Of a DNA stretch of 64,000 bases, positions 10,652 to 22,600 are shown piece by piece. The notes beneath the pieces are model-generated. The model saw only the letters and a list, made by a program, of their open reading frames with translations. It was not told the DNA's origin and did not search any database. The first letter of the stretch is position 1, and every line of letters starts with the position of its first letter. The stretch covers positions 2,852,001 to 2,916,000 of the forward strand of contig JAEILZ010000006.1 in NCBI GenBank assembly GCA_018873225.1. The letters run 5' to 3'. The position numbers and the translations under genes are program-made. The stretch comes from [Phialemoniopsis] sp. UDSM-2020 (lineage: Eukaryota > Ascomycota > Sordariomycetes > Thyridiales > Thyridiaceae).

Positions 10652-11539
10652 TCAGCGGGTGGTATAACCACCGTTTGCAAAGATCGTCTGCCCAGTAATC
10701 CACCTGCCCTCCGTGCAAAGAAACTTGACGATCGGCGCAATGTCCGCCACCTCGGTGAGCCTGTTGCCCATGGCCATGCTCTTGTGAAACTCAACTGCCT
10801 CGGGTGATTCTTGGGGATAGAAGAATGCTGCGTATGCGCGCACGATTGGTCAGCCGACTATAATCAAGTCTTGAAGCAGTGGGTTACATCGACACTCACG
10901 TGTATCCATAGGACCGGGACCAATGGCGTTGACACTGACACCGCGACCCTGCAGCTCCTTGGCCGCACCCCGCGTGAAGTGCTCAACCGGCGCCTTGGAG
11001 CCGGCGTAGGATGTATAGTAGCCTGTGAAGGCGGCGAGGAGGGAGGTGACGATGGTGATGATCTTGCCGCCGTCCTTGACGTGCTTGGCGCCTGCCTGGA
11101 GGATGAAGAATGCGGACTTGGAGTTGATCCTAGTGGAAGGTAGAACGAGTTAGCTGGGCAGTCAATCTGCTGGTAGGTCTTGGAACACGTACGCAAACAT
11201 GGAGTCATATTCCGCCTCACTGATCTCCGCAATGGGCTTCTTGAGCACCTTGCCAACCGTGTTGACGACGATGTCGACCTGGGCAAAGTCTTTGAGGACC
11301 GAGGTGAGTAGGCCGTCGACCGCCGCCGCGGTGGTCAGGTCGGCCTGGTAGAACTGCACTTTGCACTGGGGGAATTGCTCGGCGAGCTTCTTTTGCAGCT
11401 TAGCCGCCTCGTCCTTGGACGAAGGCGAATTGTAGTGCAGCGCGAGATTGGCACCCAGGGGCGCGAGCTCGAGGGCGATCTCGGCGCCGAGGTTCTTGGC
11501 ACCGCCAGTGATGAGGGCGACTTTTCCGTTGAGCGACAT
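10652..11539 (-). CDS. Short-chain dehydrogenase/reductase (SDR)
   Basis: A classical SDR oxidoreductase of 250 aa using NAD(P)H, substrate not predictable. Three exons: 11539-11193, 11129-10900 and 10827-10652, with GT-AG introns of 63 and 72 nt that restore one frame. The cofactor motif is TGGAKNLG near the N-terminus. The usual NNAG is NTVG, which is atypical. The catalytic Ser lies in TIVTSLLA and the catalytic Tyr and Lys in SYAGSK. After the second intron the chain reads PMDTPFFYP, the expected substrate-loop region, and it ends in the common GQTIFANGG motif. No neighbour suggests a pathway. Confidence 0.92.
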
Positions 11540-12304
11540 CTTGTGTGTTACACGAGCTCGGGCAGTGCGACGGGACTATTGGATTATGTTGGACGGGCTG
11601 AAGGAAACAACTTATGTGTTATTAAACGCTTCCGGTTGGCTTGCCCGTCCCAGACTGCTGGGCGCGCTCTTCTTTATACATTTTCATCAGGAGCAAATCT
11701 GTAGATCCAAACTGCTGGAGATTGAGTTAACAAAGAACATCATATCTCGAGCTTTCCCCACGCTTTAGCACCACAGCTTCATGATGCTGTGGACGTAGAG
11801 TTTAAATGCAGACTCCCAAGACGGTTAGGGCGCCGCATTTAGTGACCACGGCGTCTCCGACGGGGCTGATCGGCGCCATGATGTTATGTGGAACCTGCGC
11901 TAGGAGTGCCGATGCAGTCACCAGATACGGCTAAGATCGTCTTTCCAGCTGAACTTGGAGGCTGAACTCTCGTTGCCACTGACAGCATGTCCCCCGCAGA
12001 GCTTGAAGCTCCCGATATGCAAAGGAGGAAGAGCTCTGCATTTATACACACATGCAGTGACCTGATCCAGACAAGCTCCAATTCCATCTCCAACTTAGCC
12101 TCAACTTTGACGCAGCATCTCTACACCACTGCCGTCGCTCGCTTGACATCACCCTTACCAAGATCCTGGAACCGATCTTGTCTTGCTAGCCGCTTCCAGT
12201 ATTGGACGCGAGCATCTGACAAGTCTGTGCGCAAGGCGTCACAGGCATCGATACTACCCTACTGAGCTATTAGGCTCCTGGTCGAGACTTAGCTACTTTG
12301 ACCA
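11540..12304. other. Divergent intergenic region
   Basis: About 760 bp shared between the SDR gene (minus) and the transcription-factor-like gene (plus). I see no supported coding exon or repeat in it. It presumably holds both promoters. Confidence 0.5.
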
Positions 12305-13375
12305 ATGACTAAAGACGCCAATGCACCTGCGTCCGGGGTCGAGTTTGAGTTCGTAGTGGGCAACAACCCGGAGGAGCTCAAGGGGTCGGCAAGGCGTCAC
12401 GTCCGCTCGCATGCAGCACGGCTGGGATGGAAAGCCCACCAACAGACGACATCCTCCAATCCCAAGCGCCAGGACCAAAAACAGCGCAAGCGCCGGCAGA
12501 CGACGCGGTCATACAAGGTCACCTTCGAGTGCGTCGAGGTCGAAGAGGTCGAGGAGCTAGCTGCGCAGGACCATGGCGCGGACGGGCAGCAGCAGCGGCA
12601 GCAACCGTGGGATAAGGCTGGCCCCCTCGCAAGAGCTCCACCACCGACGTTCGACTGGTTGTTGGGGGGACTCCGCGTCGACCCCTTCAGATCGTACCCC
12701 TGCCCTTGGCGGCCCTTCATTCCCGCTGTCGTCGATCACTGTATGCACACAGCCCTACCATCCTAGTCTTAGCTTTGAGAACCCTTGTTATGCATGTGCT
12801 GACGCAAACACGCAGACATTGTGCACATGGCCCAGGACATACCGGAGTTAGACCAGCCCGGAAACCGAGGCCTCTTGCGGACGAAGTGGTTCCCGCTCGT
12901 CATCTCCGAGGCCGCCACCTTCCAAGTCGTCCTCCTGCTCGCCGCGTCCAACATGGTCTCGGTTAAGGGCGTGTCCGGAGCCGGGTGCCAGATCCTGCAG
13001 CTTAAAGCCGATGCCATCAACACCATCACCAAATCGTTTGCAGGCAAATTCGGTGGCGGCGGCGATAAGAAGAAGGCGGACCATGAGGTCTCGGACGCCA
13101 TGATCGGCGCGGTAGCCAAGATGGCCAGCTTCGAGGCCATGCACGGCAATCTCGAGTCGTACCACGTCCACATGCAAGGGTTACGTCGCATGGTCTCTGT
13201 TCGGGGTGGTTTGACCAATCTAGGGCTCGAGGGGCTTCTCCGTCGGATCATCGTCTGGATCGACTTGAACTCGTCGTTCTTACTCAACATCCCGAGGTAC
13301 TATCCCGGGGAGATGTTCTCACTGGCCGAGGACTCTGATATCGAGCCGAACCCGGCTCGTTTTACGGCTGCATGA
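12305..13375 (+). CDS. Fungal transcription-factor-like protein without a Zn2Cys6 domain
   Basis: Predicted 331 aa from exons 12305-12740 and 12816-13375. The 75-nt intron (GTATGC...CAG) splits a Tyr codon and joins the frames cleanly. The N-terminus has the FEFVVGNNPEEL...RRHVRSHAARLGW pattern, followed by a basic stretch rich in K, R and Q. This opening is shared by many Pezizomycotina proteins annotated as fungal-specific transcription factors that lack a zinc cluster. The C-terminal part (VRGGLTNLGLEGLLRRIIVW and WIDLNSSFLLNIPRYYPG) matches the same family. Such proteins are probably nuclear. Whether this one binds DNA is unknown. Confidence 0.78.
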
Positions 13376-14009
13376 TGACTGGTCGAGGTTACGGCATATA
13401 CCAAAAGTATCTGGCAGGTCCTATTTAGTTTCAGTCTGTGTATCATTATCGAGTTGGACTAGAGGTTATTTGAGAATTTCAGGCCTGAATTTCGACCCGA
13501 TGCTATTTATGGAAGCTCATAAGACTGCCCAAGTCACACAGACGAGGATCTGACTTGCGGTGCTTTGCCCACTGACTTGGCTAGATGACCGAGGTTCTTC
13601 GTCGGTGAAAAGTAATGACCACGAACACTCTCCTTCTCTGAACTATTCTTTCGTAATCTGGCTTGAATAATCTGGCTGCATCTGCAGGATACTGTGTGCG
13701 CGCATCTAGGCAATGGCATAATCAGTCAAACTTGTCTGCATAAAGGTATAGTGGCCAGTTGACCGCTAGGCGACATCGATGAGCAACATGTCTTGCCAGA
13801 GCACAGACGAGCTCCAGCCATCCACTTCACTTGAGATCTTCCCAGCCGATGGGGATGAATCCGTCTTTCGGCCCTGACCCTGTACTGTTATACCACTCAC
13901 CACGACTTTCTAACATTAATCTTCTTTCTGAAGCTCTTGCTTTGAATACAGCCAAGGGAGATAAGCATCATCTGCGACCACGTAGTCCATCCCACAGTCT
14001 ACATTGCCA
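13376..14009. other. Intergenic region, no gene seen
   Basis: About 630 bp between the transcription-factor-like gene and the decayed ALDH fragment. I see nothing coding or repeated here. Its right end may include further unrecognisable ALDH remnant. Confidence 0.45.
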
Positions 14010-14300
14010 GGTTTATACCTTTGATCACCTGGAAATCGGCCAGACCATATTTACTGCCCTCCTTGGCAAAGACTGACTCTTCTACACCCCCGAAAGGCGC
14101 CTCGGCAGCACCCACTTCTCCTGCACGTATTTGCGCCAACCATTTCTACTTCGAGCTCGCTAGCTACACTCCAGGGTCGGAAGACTTTGCGTAAAGACAT
14201 ACCTAGCCATCCCGAATTCGGTATCATTTGCAACACGAACAACCTCACCCACCGTATCGAAGGCGAAGATCGGCGCCAAGGGTCCGAATGTTTTCTAGAT
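14010..14300 (-). pseudogene. Aldehyde dehydrogenase C-terminal remnant (SSADH-like)
   Basis: The minus strand reads as the C-terminal third of an aldehyde dehydrogenase broken across all three frames. The first frame gives KTFGPLAPIFAFDTVGEVV then RVANDTEFGMARYVFTQSL and hits a stop. A second frame continues with SVASELEVEMVGANT. A third gives GEVGAAEAPFGGVEES and KEGSKYGLADFQVIKG. These follow each other in the order expected for succinate-semialdehyde-type ALDHs. At least two frameshifts and one stop separate them, and the catalytic Cys and Glu regions are absent. It is a non-functional relic. Confidence 0.8.
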
Positions 14301-14461
14301 AGGCCGGCGGATAGACATGATGGGCTGTGTCGTTCCCATTATCTAGGCATCCGGCGAATGGCACTATCGAACGAATAGGGTACATAGATATATATTATCT
14401 TTATCTAAGATACAAACAGACAACACGATCGATGTCACTGCCGCATACGCGGCATGGCTTC

Positions 14462-15684
14462 CTAGTTGATATACAACTTGACGACCCAGGGCTTGTCAAG
14501 GCCGATCGTTCGTCCTTTCCCATCTGGAATTTCCAGATCATCAAGAGCTTTTTGGTGTTCGGGTGACAGCCTCCTAACGTTCAAGTTGGATCGAATGCGA
14601 GACTCTGTTTGACTCTTCCCAAGGGGAACGGTGCCTCTCTGCACCGCCCAGCTTTGTAGAAGTTGGCCCACATCCATGCCACTCTCCTTTGCGATTTTCT
14701 GAACGACCGGGTCCGTGATCAGAGTCTTTCCGTCGGACTTTTGCCCGGCAAAGGGGCTATAGCATGTAGTCAGGATGCCATGGTCCCGCGCAAACTCGAT
14801 GAGCTCAGTGTTTGGTAGCCACGGGTGGACTTCGACCTGGACGCACGAGATCGGGATGTCGTCGGCATACGGCAGGATCGCTTTGATATCGCTGACGGAA
14901 AAGTTTGATACACCAATGGCACGCGCCTTGCCGGCGCGTACGATGGCCTGCATGGCTTGCCACGTCGGCACATACGATCCCTTCTGCCCTATCGCGCAGG
15001 TTCTCTGATCAGTACTGGTGTACAAAGCCAAGACTGTTGGAACACTCACCAATTTGTTTGTTAAGAGCTTCAGAGGTATGCTCCCAATCCATGACTGGGT
15101 CATCGCTGTCCTCTCGAGTCTTGATGCCCTTCTGGCCGTTGGAAGTACCGGGGCCGGTTCTTGCCTTTTCGAGCGCGTCTTTCGAGGTCGGCACAAACGC
15201 GACAGGCCAGTGGGCGAGGAACAAGTCGACGTAGTCTAGACCCATCAGACGCAAGGAATGGTCAAGGCAGATCTCGACGTGTTCAGGAGCGCTGAACTGA
15301 GGCCAAAACTTCGTCGTAATGAACAGCTCTGATCGGGGGATACCCGACTCGCGAATGGCGGCCCCGACCTCCTCGTCGACCTGGATGTGCTCTAGTTCAG
15401 CATATGCCTGGAACAGGGAGAACGTGGGAGGGCAGAAAGACATACACCGTACATCCACGCGCAATCTAAGTGACGATACCCTGCTTTCAGAGCTGCCAGT
15501 GTAGCATCTTTGCACCATCCGGTTTCGCCTAAACAGTGATTACGCCAGGCGTCAACAGCCCAGGCTCAGACAATCAGTATTACGGGCATCACCAACCTGC
15601 AGCCCACGTTCCGTAACCCACAGATGGTATCTGTACGGTTTTACCGCCTACCACCTTGAGTGGGAAGTGTGTGGGCAGAGCCAT
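14462..15684 (-). CDS. Aldo/keto reductase
   Basis: An NADPH-dependent aldehyde/ketone reductase of the AKR superfamily, 342 aa. Four exons: 15684-15597, 15528-15446, 15380-15050 and 14988-14462. For exon 3 I chose the acceptor before VDEEVGAAIRES, because it gives a 65-nt intron and the normal family spacing after the catalytic Tyr. The nearer AG would leave a 38-nt intron. The catalytic tetrad is visible: Asp and Tyr in LDCAWMYG, Lys in TTKFWP and His in LFLAHWP. The cofactor phosphate site is VPLGKSQTESRIRSN. The gene lies between two aldehyde dehydrogenase remnants, which suggests an old aldehyde-handling gene group. The substrate is unknown. Confidence 0.9.
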
Positions 15685-15984
15685 GACCGATCGTCACGTT
15701 TAAGATTATCGAGGTGTTCGGGGCTGGAACAAGCGGTCGGTCAGCCATTGCCTAGCGAGAACGTCACGACCAGAGTCTGAGAACGGGACATACTAACTAG
15801 GAGCTGAAGGTAAAAGGACAGACTTGTCAGCTTCGGAGTGCAAGCTGGGCGTCTTCGTCGAGGCACAGCTTGAAGATCAGGAGAAGCTATGGCAAAGCTT
15901 ATAAAGGCGTTGATTGCATTTTGCCCCTCACTCGCGCGAACGCTAAGTGCGCCTTGGCGGTTCCCAAGTACCCGCCTCGATGCC

Positions 15985-16286
15985 CCAAGTGGCCGAGCCG
16001 CGCGAGCCAACAGTCTCCCTTATTGGGTATAAGGCGGAAGAGGAAGCGTTGCAAATCGCCGACGAAACCAAGTACAGTCTCACGTCTGCGGCTTTCTCCA
16101 AAGAAATACGACGTACTCTACGTATCGCAAAGAGCATAGAGGCAGGCGCTGTTGCTACTAACCGCATGACTTGTCCGCGATGAAGCAGCACTTCCCTACG
16201 GCGGGGCAAAATTTATCGGATTCGGAAGATTCAATGCTGGCTTCGACGAGTGGCTTAAAACAAAGAACACTTCCTATGACATGTGA
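15985..16286 (+). pseudogene. Aldehyde dehydrogenase C-terminal remnant (vanillin dehydrogenase-like)
   Basis: The plus strand gives EPTVSLIGYKAEEEALQIAD and SLTSAAFSKEIRRTLRIAKS up to VATNRMT, then shifts frame and continues as DEAALPYGGAKFIGFGRFN and DEWLKTKNTSYDM before a stop at 16284. This is the last hundred or so residues of an ALDH of the salicylaldehyde/vanillin dehydrogenase kind. One frameshift is visible and everything upstream, including the catalytic Cys, is missing. It differs in subfamily and strand from the remnant at 14.0-14.3 kb, so the two are not halves of one gene. Confidence 0.82.
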
Positions 16287-16475
16287 TCGTTGCAGTCAAT
16301 TAGTCCTTCAGATGTGTCTCAAAGACACAGGCCTGGCACATGACCTCCTTGTCATGTATCCAGTCTTTCGATAATGAGAAGGCTACGAAACTGCCAGAAT
16401 TGAGCCAACAGGGAGCTAAAATGGGATGCATTATTAACTACTTTCCTTCTGTGGAGGGCCGATATTGTTCCTTGA

Positions 16476-19007
16476 TTATTCTCCTTCAGTCTCGACAATA
16501 TCCTTCATAAGCTCGTAGTTGAGTTCTTGCTCCTCCGACTGTGCAAATTGCCGGGCGGCAGTGATCACGTTGCGTATTTGCCTTCCGTTCAAAGGATGCT
16601 GCGAAAGCTCTTCAACGTGATCCGTCAAGTCGCCGAAATTGACGTTTTCTGCCTGCAGCGTCTGAAGCCGACGTATGAGATTCGTCCAGACCTGTACTCG
16701 CTGATCCATCCCCAGTGCCAAGTACGGAACCCTCAAATTCATGCGGGATTTGAACGCCGTATTACGCGTCTCGATCTTCCCGCTGGTGAGTACGAGAATT
16801 CCCTCGTGGTACTCGAGCGTCCGGGCAAGCACCGAGGTCACGGCGGCGTGCTGGCTGTCGTGGGGCCAGCGCTCCTCGAGGAACAAGTCCATGTCGTCCA
16901 GTAGCACCATGCAGCCCCATGCTTTACTCAAGGCGAGGATGGATTCGAGGTGCATCTTCATTCTCTCCGGGTCCGCCCCAAAGTCTCCACAGACCACGGG
17001 GATCAGGGGCATCTCGAACGACTCGGCAAGGCTTTCTGCGGTCAGCGTCTTGCCCGTACCACAGGCACCCTCCAGCAGCAGGACGAGTCCGTTGCCTTTG
17101 CCGCTGATGAAGTCGCCCGACTTGTTAGATTTGAGCCAGCCGCTGACGAGGGCCTGGATGACTCGCTTGTATCTGCGCTCAAGCACAAGGCTCTCAAAAG
17201 CCTCCTTGTTCCAAACCACATCGGTCATTCTGTCCACTTGCAGGTCGAGCCATCTCTTGCGCTCGAGACTGTAGCCCTTGATAGTTTGGGGCAATAGGCA
17301 GAGAAAGATTTCATCAGGAAGAGGGCCATTGCGCATGCGCTCGGTCAGATAGTCCTTGGCAGGTGACTCCTGGGAACCGCCCCAGACCTGAGGCTTGCGT
17401 GTTTCGTTGTACATGGCAACATCAACCATGAACCGCTCGCCGTGGGAGCGGCATAAAGTACTACCTGATCCATCCTGGTACGAGACGAGTCTCTTCGAGC
17501 GGCACTTCCAGAACATCTCGCCCCTTTGCCGGAGTAGAATGGCACTTTGAGGGAAAAGCCGCAATGGCCTTACAGGCAGATCATTGATGTCTATCTCACA
17601 AGGATTCTCGCATCTAAGTGAAATAGCGAATTGATGCGTCTCGCGAAAAAAGGATCCGTCGAAACTGTACGTGACCATATTGATCAGCCATTTCTCGATC
17701 TTTCGAGCAGTGTCCTTGGAGGAGACAAATAGGTTGGACATTGACAGGTATCCACGTGCGCCGGCCTCGTGGCCGGCGATGAGAAGCTCTCCTGGTCTGA
17801 AGAGATACTCAATGTAAGAGTACGTGATCTTGTGCCTTGCAAGCAATGCGTCCACAGCTCGATATTCCTCGCTAAACTGTGTCAGAACATAGCCTAGTAC
17901 CCGCTGAAACTGACACCGCTCCTGGACGCTCAGAATCTCCAGAAAAGCATCCGTCGCCTGTGCTTGCCTGATGTGATAAATTATCCGGTACGGGGCTGAT
18001 AGGGTTTTCGACGGCGAGTTGTTGGCGGATGCGTCCTGCTTCTTCGAGCTGAGGTCGAAGCCCGTCAGTTTCACAAATGCCTCCGCGAGGTCGACCGTGG
18101 CCGGGACAATCTCCTCAGTGGTGTGCTTCGCGGTTGTTGACTCCTCTTGCTGAGGGTCACCGTCCAAGGAATAGTACCGGTATACAACGAATGCAATCTC
18201 AGGATGATGGTCTAAGAATTTGGGAATGTCGTAGACGGGCTGAGCACCCATAAGGACTTTCGATGTTTCCCCGTTCTTCCTCCACTGTGGATGATCAAAG
18301 TACAGCCGTGAGGTCTTTCGATGCTCTACCGTGCTGTGTACGTGATGTATGACGACATGTGTCGATGCCTTTCCCGTCGTATTCTCCATGCCTTCAGGCA
18401 CCTGCGCCGGGTCTGTCTGGATCGCTGGGCGAGTCTCGGCAATGACAGGACCTGCTATCCGAGGACGTTTGGTCTGCTTGTCGGCCGAGGAGTGGGTCGA
18501 TGTCGGGCCATGACCTTTGGGGGCCAGGCGGGGATCGATGGCAGATGATGGTTCGTGTTCGAGGGGTCGTTTTCTCTGGTCCGAAGACGCAGCGTCGCGT
18601 CGGATGTCGTTACCGGAATGCGGGAGACCTTGAGCCGGGCCAGTCGCTCTGAGTGTCGGCATCAGCGGCGTCCTCGATGCTGATCCCGGTGGTCGTAATC
18701 CTTGCTCGACAGCGGATTGACTTTGTATGAGCGTGTTGAATAATTTGTGCGATTCATCCCACAACGACTTTGGAAAATCGGCCGGTCTCGGCTCATTCCC
18801 AAATAGTGCATGTGCGGCAGCGTCCGGGGGCCGTGGAAGGGGATGAGAGGAGGATTGGCCATCTGGATGCGATTGACCACCGACGAATTGCTGACAAGGA
18901 GCGTGGTCGGCTTCTTGGACATCATTCGGCGATTGGGGAGTCAGGTCAATCCATCGAGACATTCTGCATCGATCTCTGGCTGTCGTCTCCTCTTCACCAA
19001 CCCTCAA
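16476..19007 (-). CDS. AAA+ ATPase of the fungal DUF7025 type
   Basis: A single-exon 843-aa protein, or 828 aa from a second Met at 18962. The N-terminal 200 residues are low-complexity and polar. A central DUF7025-like region follows (about 230-550: LMGAQPVYDIPKFLDHHPEI, LFRPGELLIAGHEAGARGYL). A C-terminal AAA+ module has Walker A EGACGTGKT (Lys 653), Walker B MVLLDDMD (about 700-707), and the FKSRM motif that holds the arginine-finger-like Arg in this family. The usual sensor-1 TTNR is TSGK, so the sensor Asn is missing. These proteins are numerous in filamentous fungi and resemble Bcs1/proteasomal ATPases. Their roles are mostly unknown. It is divergent from the GIY-YIG gene about 670 bp away. 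Confidence 0.88.
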   Translation of the reverse strand: MRVGEEETTARDRCRMSRWIDLTPQSPNDVQEADHAPCQQFVGGQSHPDGQSSSHPLPRPPDAAAHALFGNEPRPADFPKSLWDESHKLFNTLIQSQSAVEQGLRPPGSASRTPLMPTLRATGPAQGLPHSGNDIRRDAASSDQRKRPLEHEPSSAIDPRLAPKGHGPTSTHSSADKQTKRPRIAGPVIAETRPAIQTDPAQVPEGMENTTGKASTHVVIHHVHSTVEHRKTSRLYFDHPQWRKNGETSKVLMGAQPVYDIPKFLDHHPEIAFVVYRYYSLDGDPQQEESTTAKHTTEEIVPATVDLAEAFVKLTGFDLSSKKQDASANNSPSKTLSAPYRIIYHIRQAQATDAFLEILSVQERCQFQRVLGYVLTQFSEEYRAVDALLARHKITYSYIEYLFRPGELLIAGHEAGARGYLSMSNLFVSSKDTARKIEKWLINMVTYSFDGSFFRETHQFAISLRCENPCEIDINDLPVRPLRLFPQSAILLRQRGEMFWKCRSKRLVSYQDGSGSTLCRSHGERFMVDVAMYNETRKPQVWGGSQESPAKDYLTERMRNGPLPDEIFLCLLPQTIKGYSLERKRWLDLQVDRMTDVVWNKEAFESLVLERRYKRVIQALVSGWLKSNKSGDFISGKGNGLVLLLEGACGTGKTLTAESLAESFEMPLIPVVCGDFGADPERMKMHLESILALSKAWGCMVLLDDMDLFLEERWPHDSQHAAVTSVLARTLEYHEGILVLTSGKIETRNTAFKSRMNLRVPYLALGMDQRVQVWTNLIRRLQTLQAENVNFGDLTDHVEELSQHPLNGRQIRNVITAARQFAQSEEQELNYELMKDIVETEGE

Positions 19008-19680
19008 AGCTCACTGGAGAGGGACTGAAGCTTGTGACAGCTGAGAGCCTGATTGTACCCTTGACCTTTTCTTCTTGCAAGCTGAAGTCTTCCGTCATCG
19101 ATCCATGGCGCTCGTAACTGTGCATATGCGAGCGCGGTATGGTCGCGAACGGCGCGACGGAAGTACTCTGGAGGATAGGAAAGGAGATACACCGCACTGA
19201 TCACGTCCATCCCCTCCTTGTTTTGCAAAAGCAGAGAGGAAAAAGCAATGGCTGGCGGTCCGGGCTACCCTGTTGCCATCCGCAGAGGTGACAAGGATCA
19301 AAGATCATTTGGTTGGTTCTCGTAACGCCTCCATCACAGTGGCGCATGCAAGGTCACCCATTCGGCCTGTTCGGATCGAACAAGGTCATTCCAGCACTCA
19401 AAACTAAGTCATACACAACAGACCGCTAATTGAACCCTTCTTGGGCGCAGAGATAGAACCTGGGTATCTTGCTGTTATGACCACCGAGGAAGAATCCGAT
19501 CGTATGCTGTCACTGGGTGGTAACTACAACTGAGGCATTTGCTGGGTTCTGTACCATGGACAAATATTGGTGTAGAATAGAACTGGCAATAAGTGGGCGG
19601 TGAGGAGGACAAGGCGGTCTACGTAGCAAAATTGAGGCGGCCTCCCCAGCAGGGGCAGAAAACAGAAATGGGCTCCTGAG
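19008..19680. other. Divergent spacer between AAA+ ATPase and GIY-YIG gene
   Basis: About 670 bp. A short open stretch from an ATG at 19477 (MTTEEESDRMLSLG) ends at a possible donor near 19520 and could be a first exon of the GIY-YIG gene. This is weak evidence. Nothing else coding is seen. Confidence 0.4.
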
Positions 19681-22600
19681 TTGATGAGGCCAAACTTCGG
19701 GCAAAGGAAGAGGCACGGCTTAAAGAGGCGCTCCAGGCTATGCAAGATGAAGCGTCCTCAAGAGATTTGCGTGTGGATTGTGTAGCCGGGCGTCATTATG
19801 GGCATACAAGACACACTTGCCCGACCCTGCCATGCAACTACTGTCATTCTCCAGATCATGCCGCACCGACATGCCCTAGTCTAGTAGCACGAGCAGCACG
19901 AAAGCTCCTAATCCCGGCCCATCATTGGTTGATGAAACCTCTTGACACGAGTTGTCGTCTGGAATACCACTCATCAGGCATTTTTCCTCAACATGGCACT
20001 GACTTGGAACCGTCTTCTTTGGTCAGTATACTGTAATGTTGACATATGAACAGAAAACTAATTTCATATCCATCCTGACAGGAACCCGACTGCACCGTTC
20101 CTCATATCAAGTTCCCCCAATTACGAGAGTCCATGTGCTACTTGTTGAAAAGGCTAGCGAATGGTCTAGTCGAACACAGCCACCTGCTACCATACAGATC
20201 TGTTTTGCAATCCCACGCATCCTTAGGGGTGACCCAGGGTCATCTTGTAGACGAGGCCATGCAGCAGATCGAACCAGAGATCCTTAGCTTGCAAGGCATG
20301 ATCATCACGCCTCAACTGTGCGTGAGCTTTACTGCAAGTCAAAATGCTCAATCATGAGGACTGACTTTGATAGATATATCCAAACCCAAACGAAACAAAT
20401 CGAACGCCTACCAACTTGGCCCAATCTTGGTGGTGGTTATGTGAATGCGGTGGTAGACAAGCGATCATCTGATTACATTAGATTCTACTGCGGGCAGACT
20501 GGCTCTCTCTGTTCTCGCATTATCACCGATCATGCCTCGAGGATACGTAATGGGGCTGACAATACCCTTCACTATTTTGTCATCACTCGCGGAGGTGGCA
20601 ACCGCACCTCACGATTCGCACGGCTCTGGACTGCGCCAGAATCTGCGCTTCCTCGGAAAGGCAACATCGAACCTATAACGCTGACAAAAAGTCGAAACAA
20701 TCTCGTACAGAACATTCTTGAAATGACTTTCTGTCACGCGTTTCAGTCATTGCCAGGTGTGGTTCTCACTGATTACTTCGGACCTGCTGATCATGAGTAC
20801 ACCAATATTGGACTGAACAACCTACCCCCGATCTTTCAAGGACAAGACATTCCAGCAACTATTCGAAGCAAATTTCTGAGCTATCATCAGGCTTCTCCAG
20901 ATAACGATATACGGGACTTTGTTCAACACCGAGGGCAATATAATCGTACGAAGCGAAATATTCGGTATCACTTTACTTCACTTCTCAGAGCAGATTATCT
21001 TCAGTCTTTCAGTGATGTTGTCAAAGATGCAGGTCTTGATCCTCTCTCCATTCCCGGCCTTTCCTCGGATGCAGATATCTCGGCCAACCCTGAGGAGCTT
21101 GTTGTTACCATTAGAAATAAGCTTCAAATGCTTGAGAGAACTCATCATCCGGGCCAGGAGAGCGAAATGCTATCAGGACCTATGGGTAATCCTTACGCAA
21201 AAGTTGGTATTATCTTGTGCTCAGAAGGATCACCCGTGTCAGCAACTGATCACAAAATTGACCCTCTCAACGGATTTGGTATGTCTGAGGACCATGTTCT
21301 GGTCTGGACGAGCTCTTTGCAGATGCTCGGTTCCGGTCCATCGATATTTGCCTGTCCATCTCAGCCATGGAAAGAACTCATTACGCTGAACTGGTCCCTG
21401 ATTCTCGAGACCAATGTCCGAGTAATTATACTCAGTGGACTACAGACACAGAAGCAAATTTGCTTACAGAGTAACGATCCACGACTTTCTGGTCCAATCT
21501 TCTTACCTCTTCGTAATCATGCACACCGGATTTGGTTGTATAGATTCGAGAACCAAGTCTCTAAAGTATTAATTGCAAGCCCGGAGTTTGAACTTTCAGT
21601 TCTTCGGAGTTCTAGCTGTCAACGGCAGATGAGAGATATCTTGGGCCTCACAAGAGCTCTGACTAACGTCGACATCAAACACTGTCGATGGGAGAATGCC
21701 TGTTGTATGGCGGCCCTTTTCAGACAAGTGCACAAGGAGAAGCTTGGTGCCAGACCATTATGTGCTTCCTCTTTGACACCCATATTCGGTGATTGGTTAC
21801 ATTACCGAGGCTTTGTGGATCGGAAACTCATTGAGGAGTTGGAAAACACCGCTGGAAACCTGACGCTAGGACTACTATGGGTTTTTGGGTTTCTCTCCAG
21901 ACGCGCAAGGGGTCATATGGCGAAGAAAAACAGAGGATACAGAGGCAAGTATGATGAACAAGCCTATGAAAGGACATTCGAACTCTTTAACCGCATTTTT
22001 GAAAAGAGGATGGCTACCATTCACCTCTTTAATCCGGCAAAGATGGGCGAAGTCCGCCATGAAATCTTCAAAGAAAGTGGGATAGCAGAAGCCCGCGAGA
22101 TACCATATGATGCTCCGACAGAGGATGCAATACGGCCCAGTTCATTCGATGATCTGCGACTGGAACCCGACTTCGATAACGACCCTATAGTTCAGCTGGC
22201 TACAGACCTGGGCTCTTCATCTGAAGAAGAGGATGATGGTTTCGCAGAGAGTGGCCGTAGCCGACATTCACGCTCGCCGGACGCCCGAGTTCAAGACCTA
22301 CCGTTGGCCCGTCAACATGACTTCGTGCAGCAGATCACTTCTTCTTCCGGATACAAACAGAAGGCATCACGAAGGGAAGGCCAGGAAGCATGGAGGCTAC
22401 AGGTATGGTATGGTTTACTGAGCTTTGCAGTGAACTGCGATGAGAAGGAGATGTTCAGTGGTGTTCCAGAGTTTGCCATTCGGGCTCAACTCTCCAATCC
22501 CGGAACCATCCATCCACAGTGTATTTTTGAGAATCTGGACGGTTGTCTTTCAAGCGACCCTTGTATCCGTTTAGGGATACAATACCGTTTCGTTAGTGAT

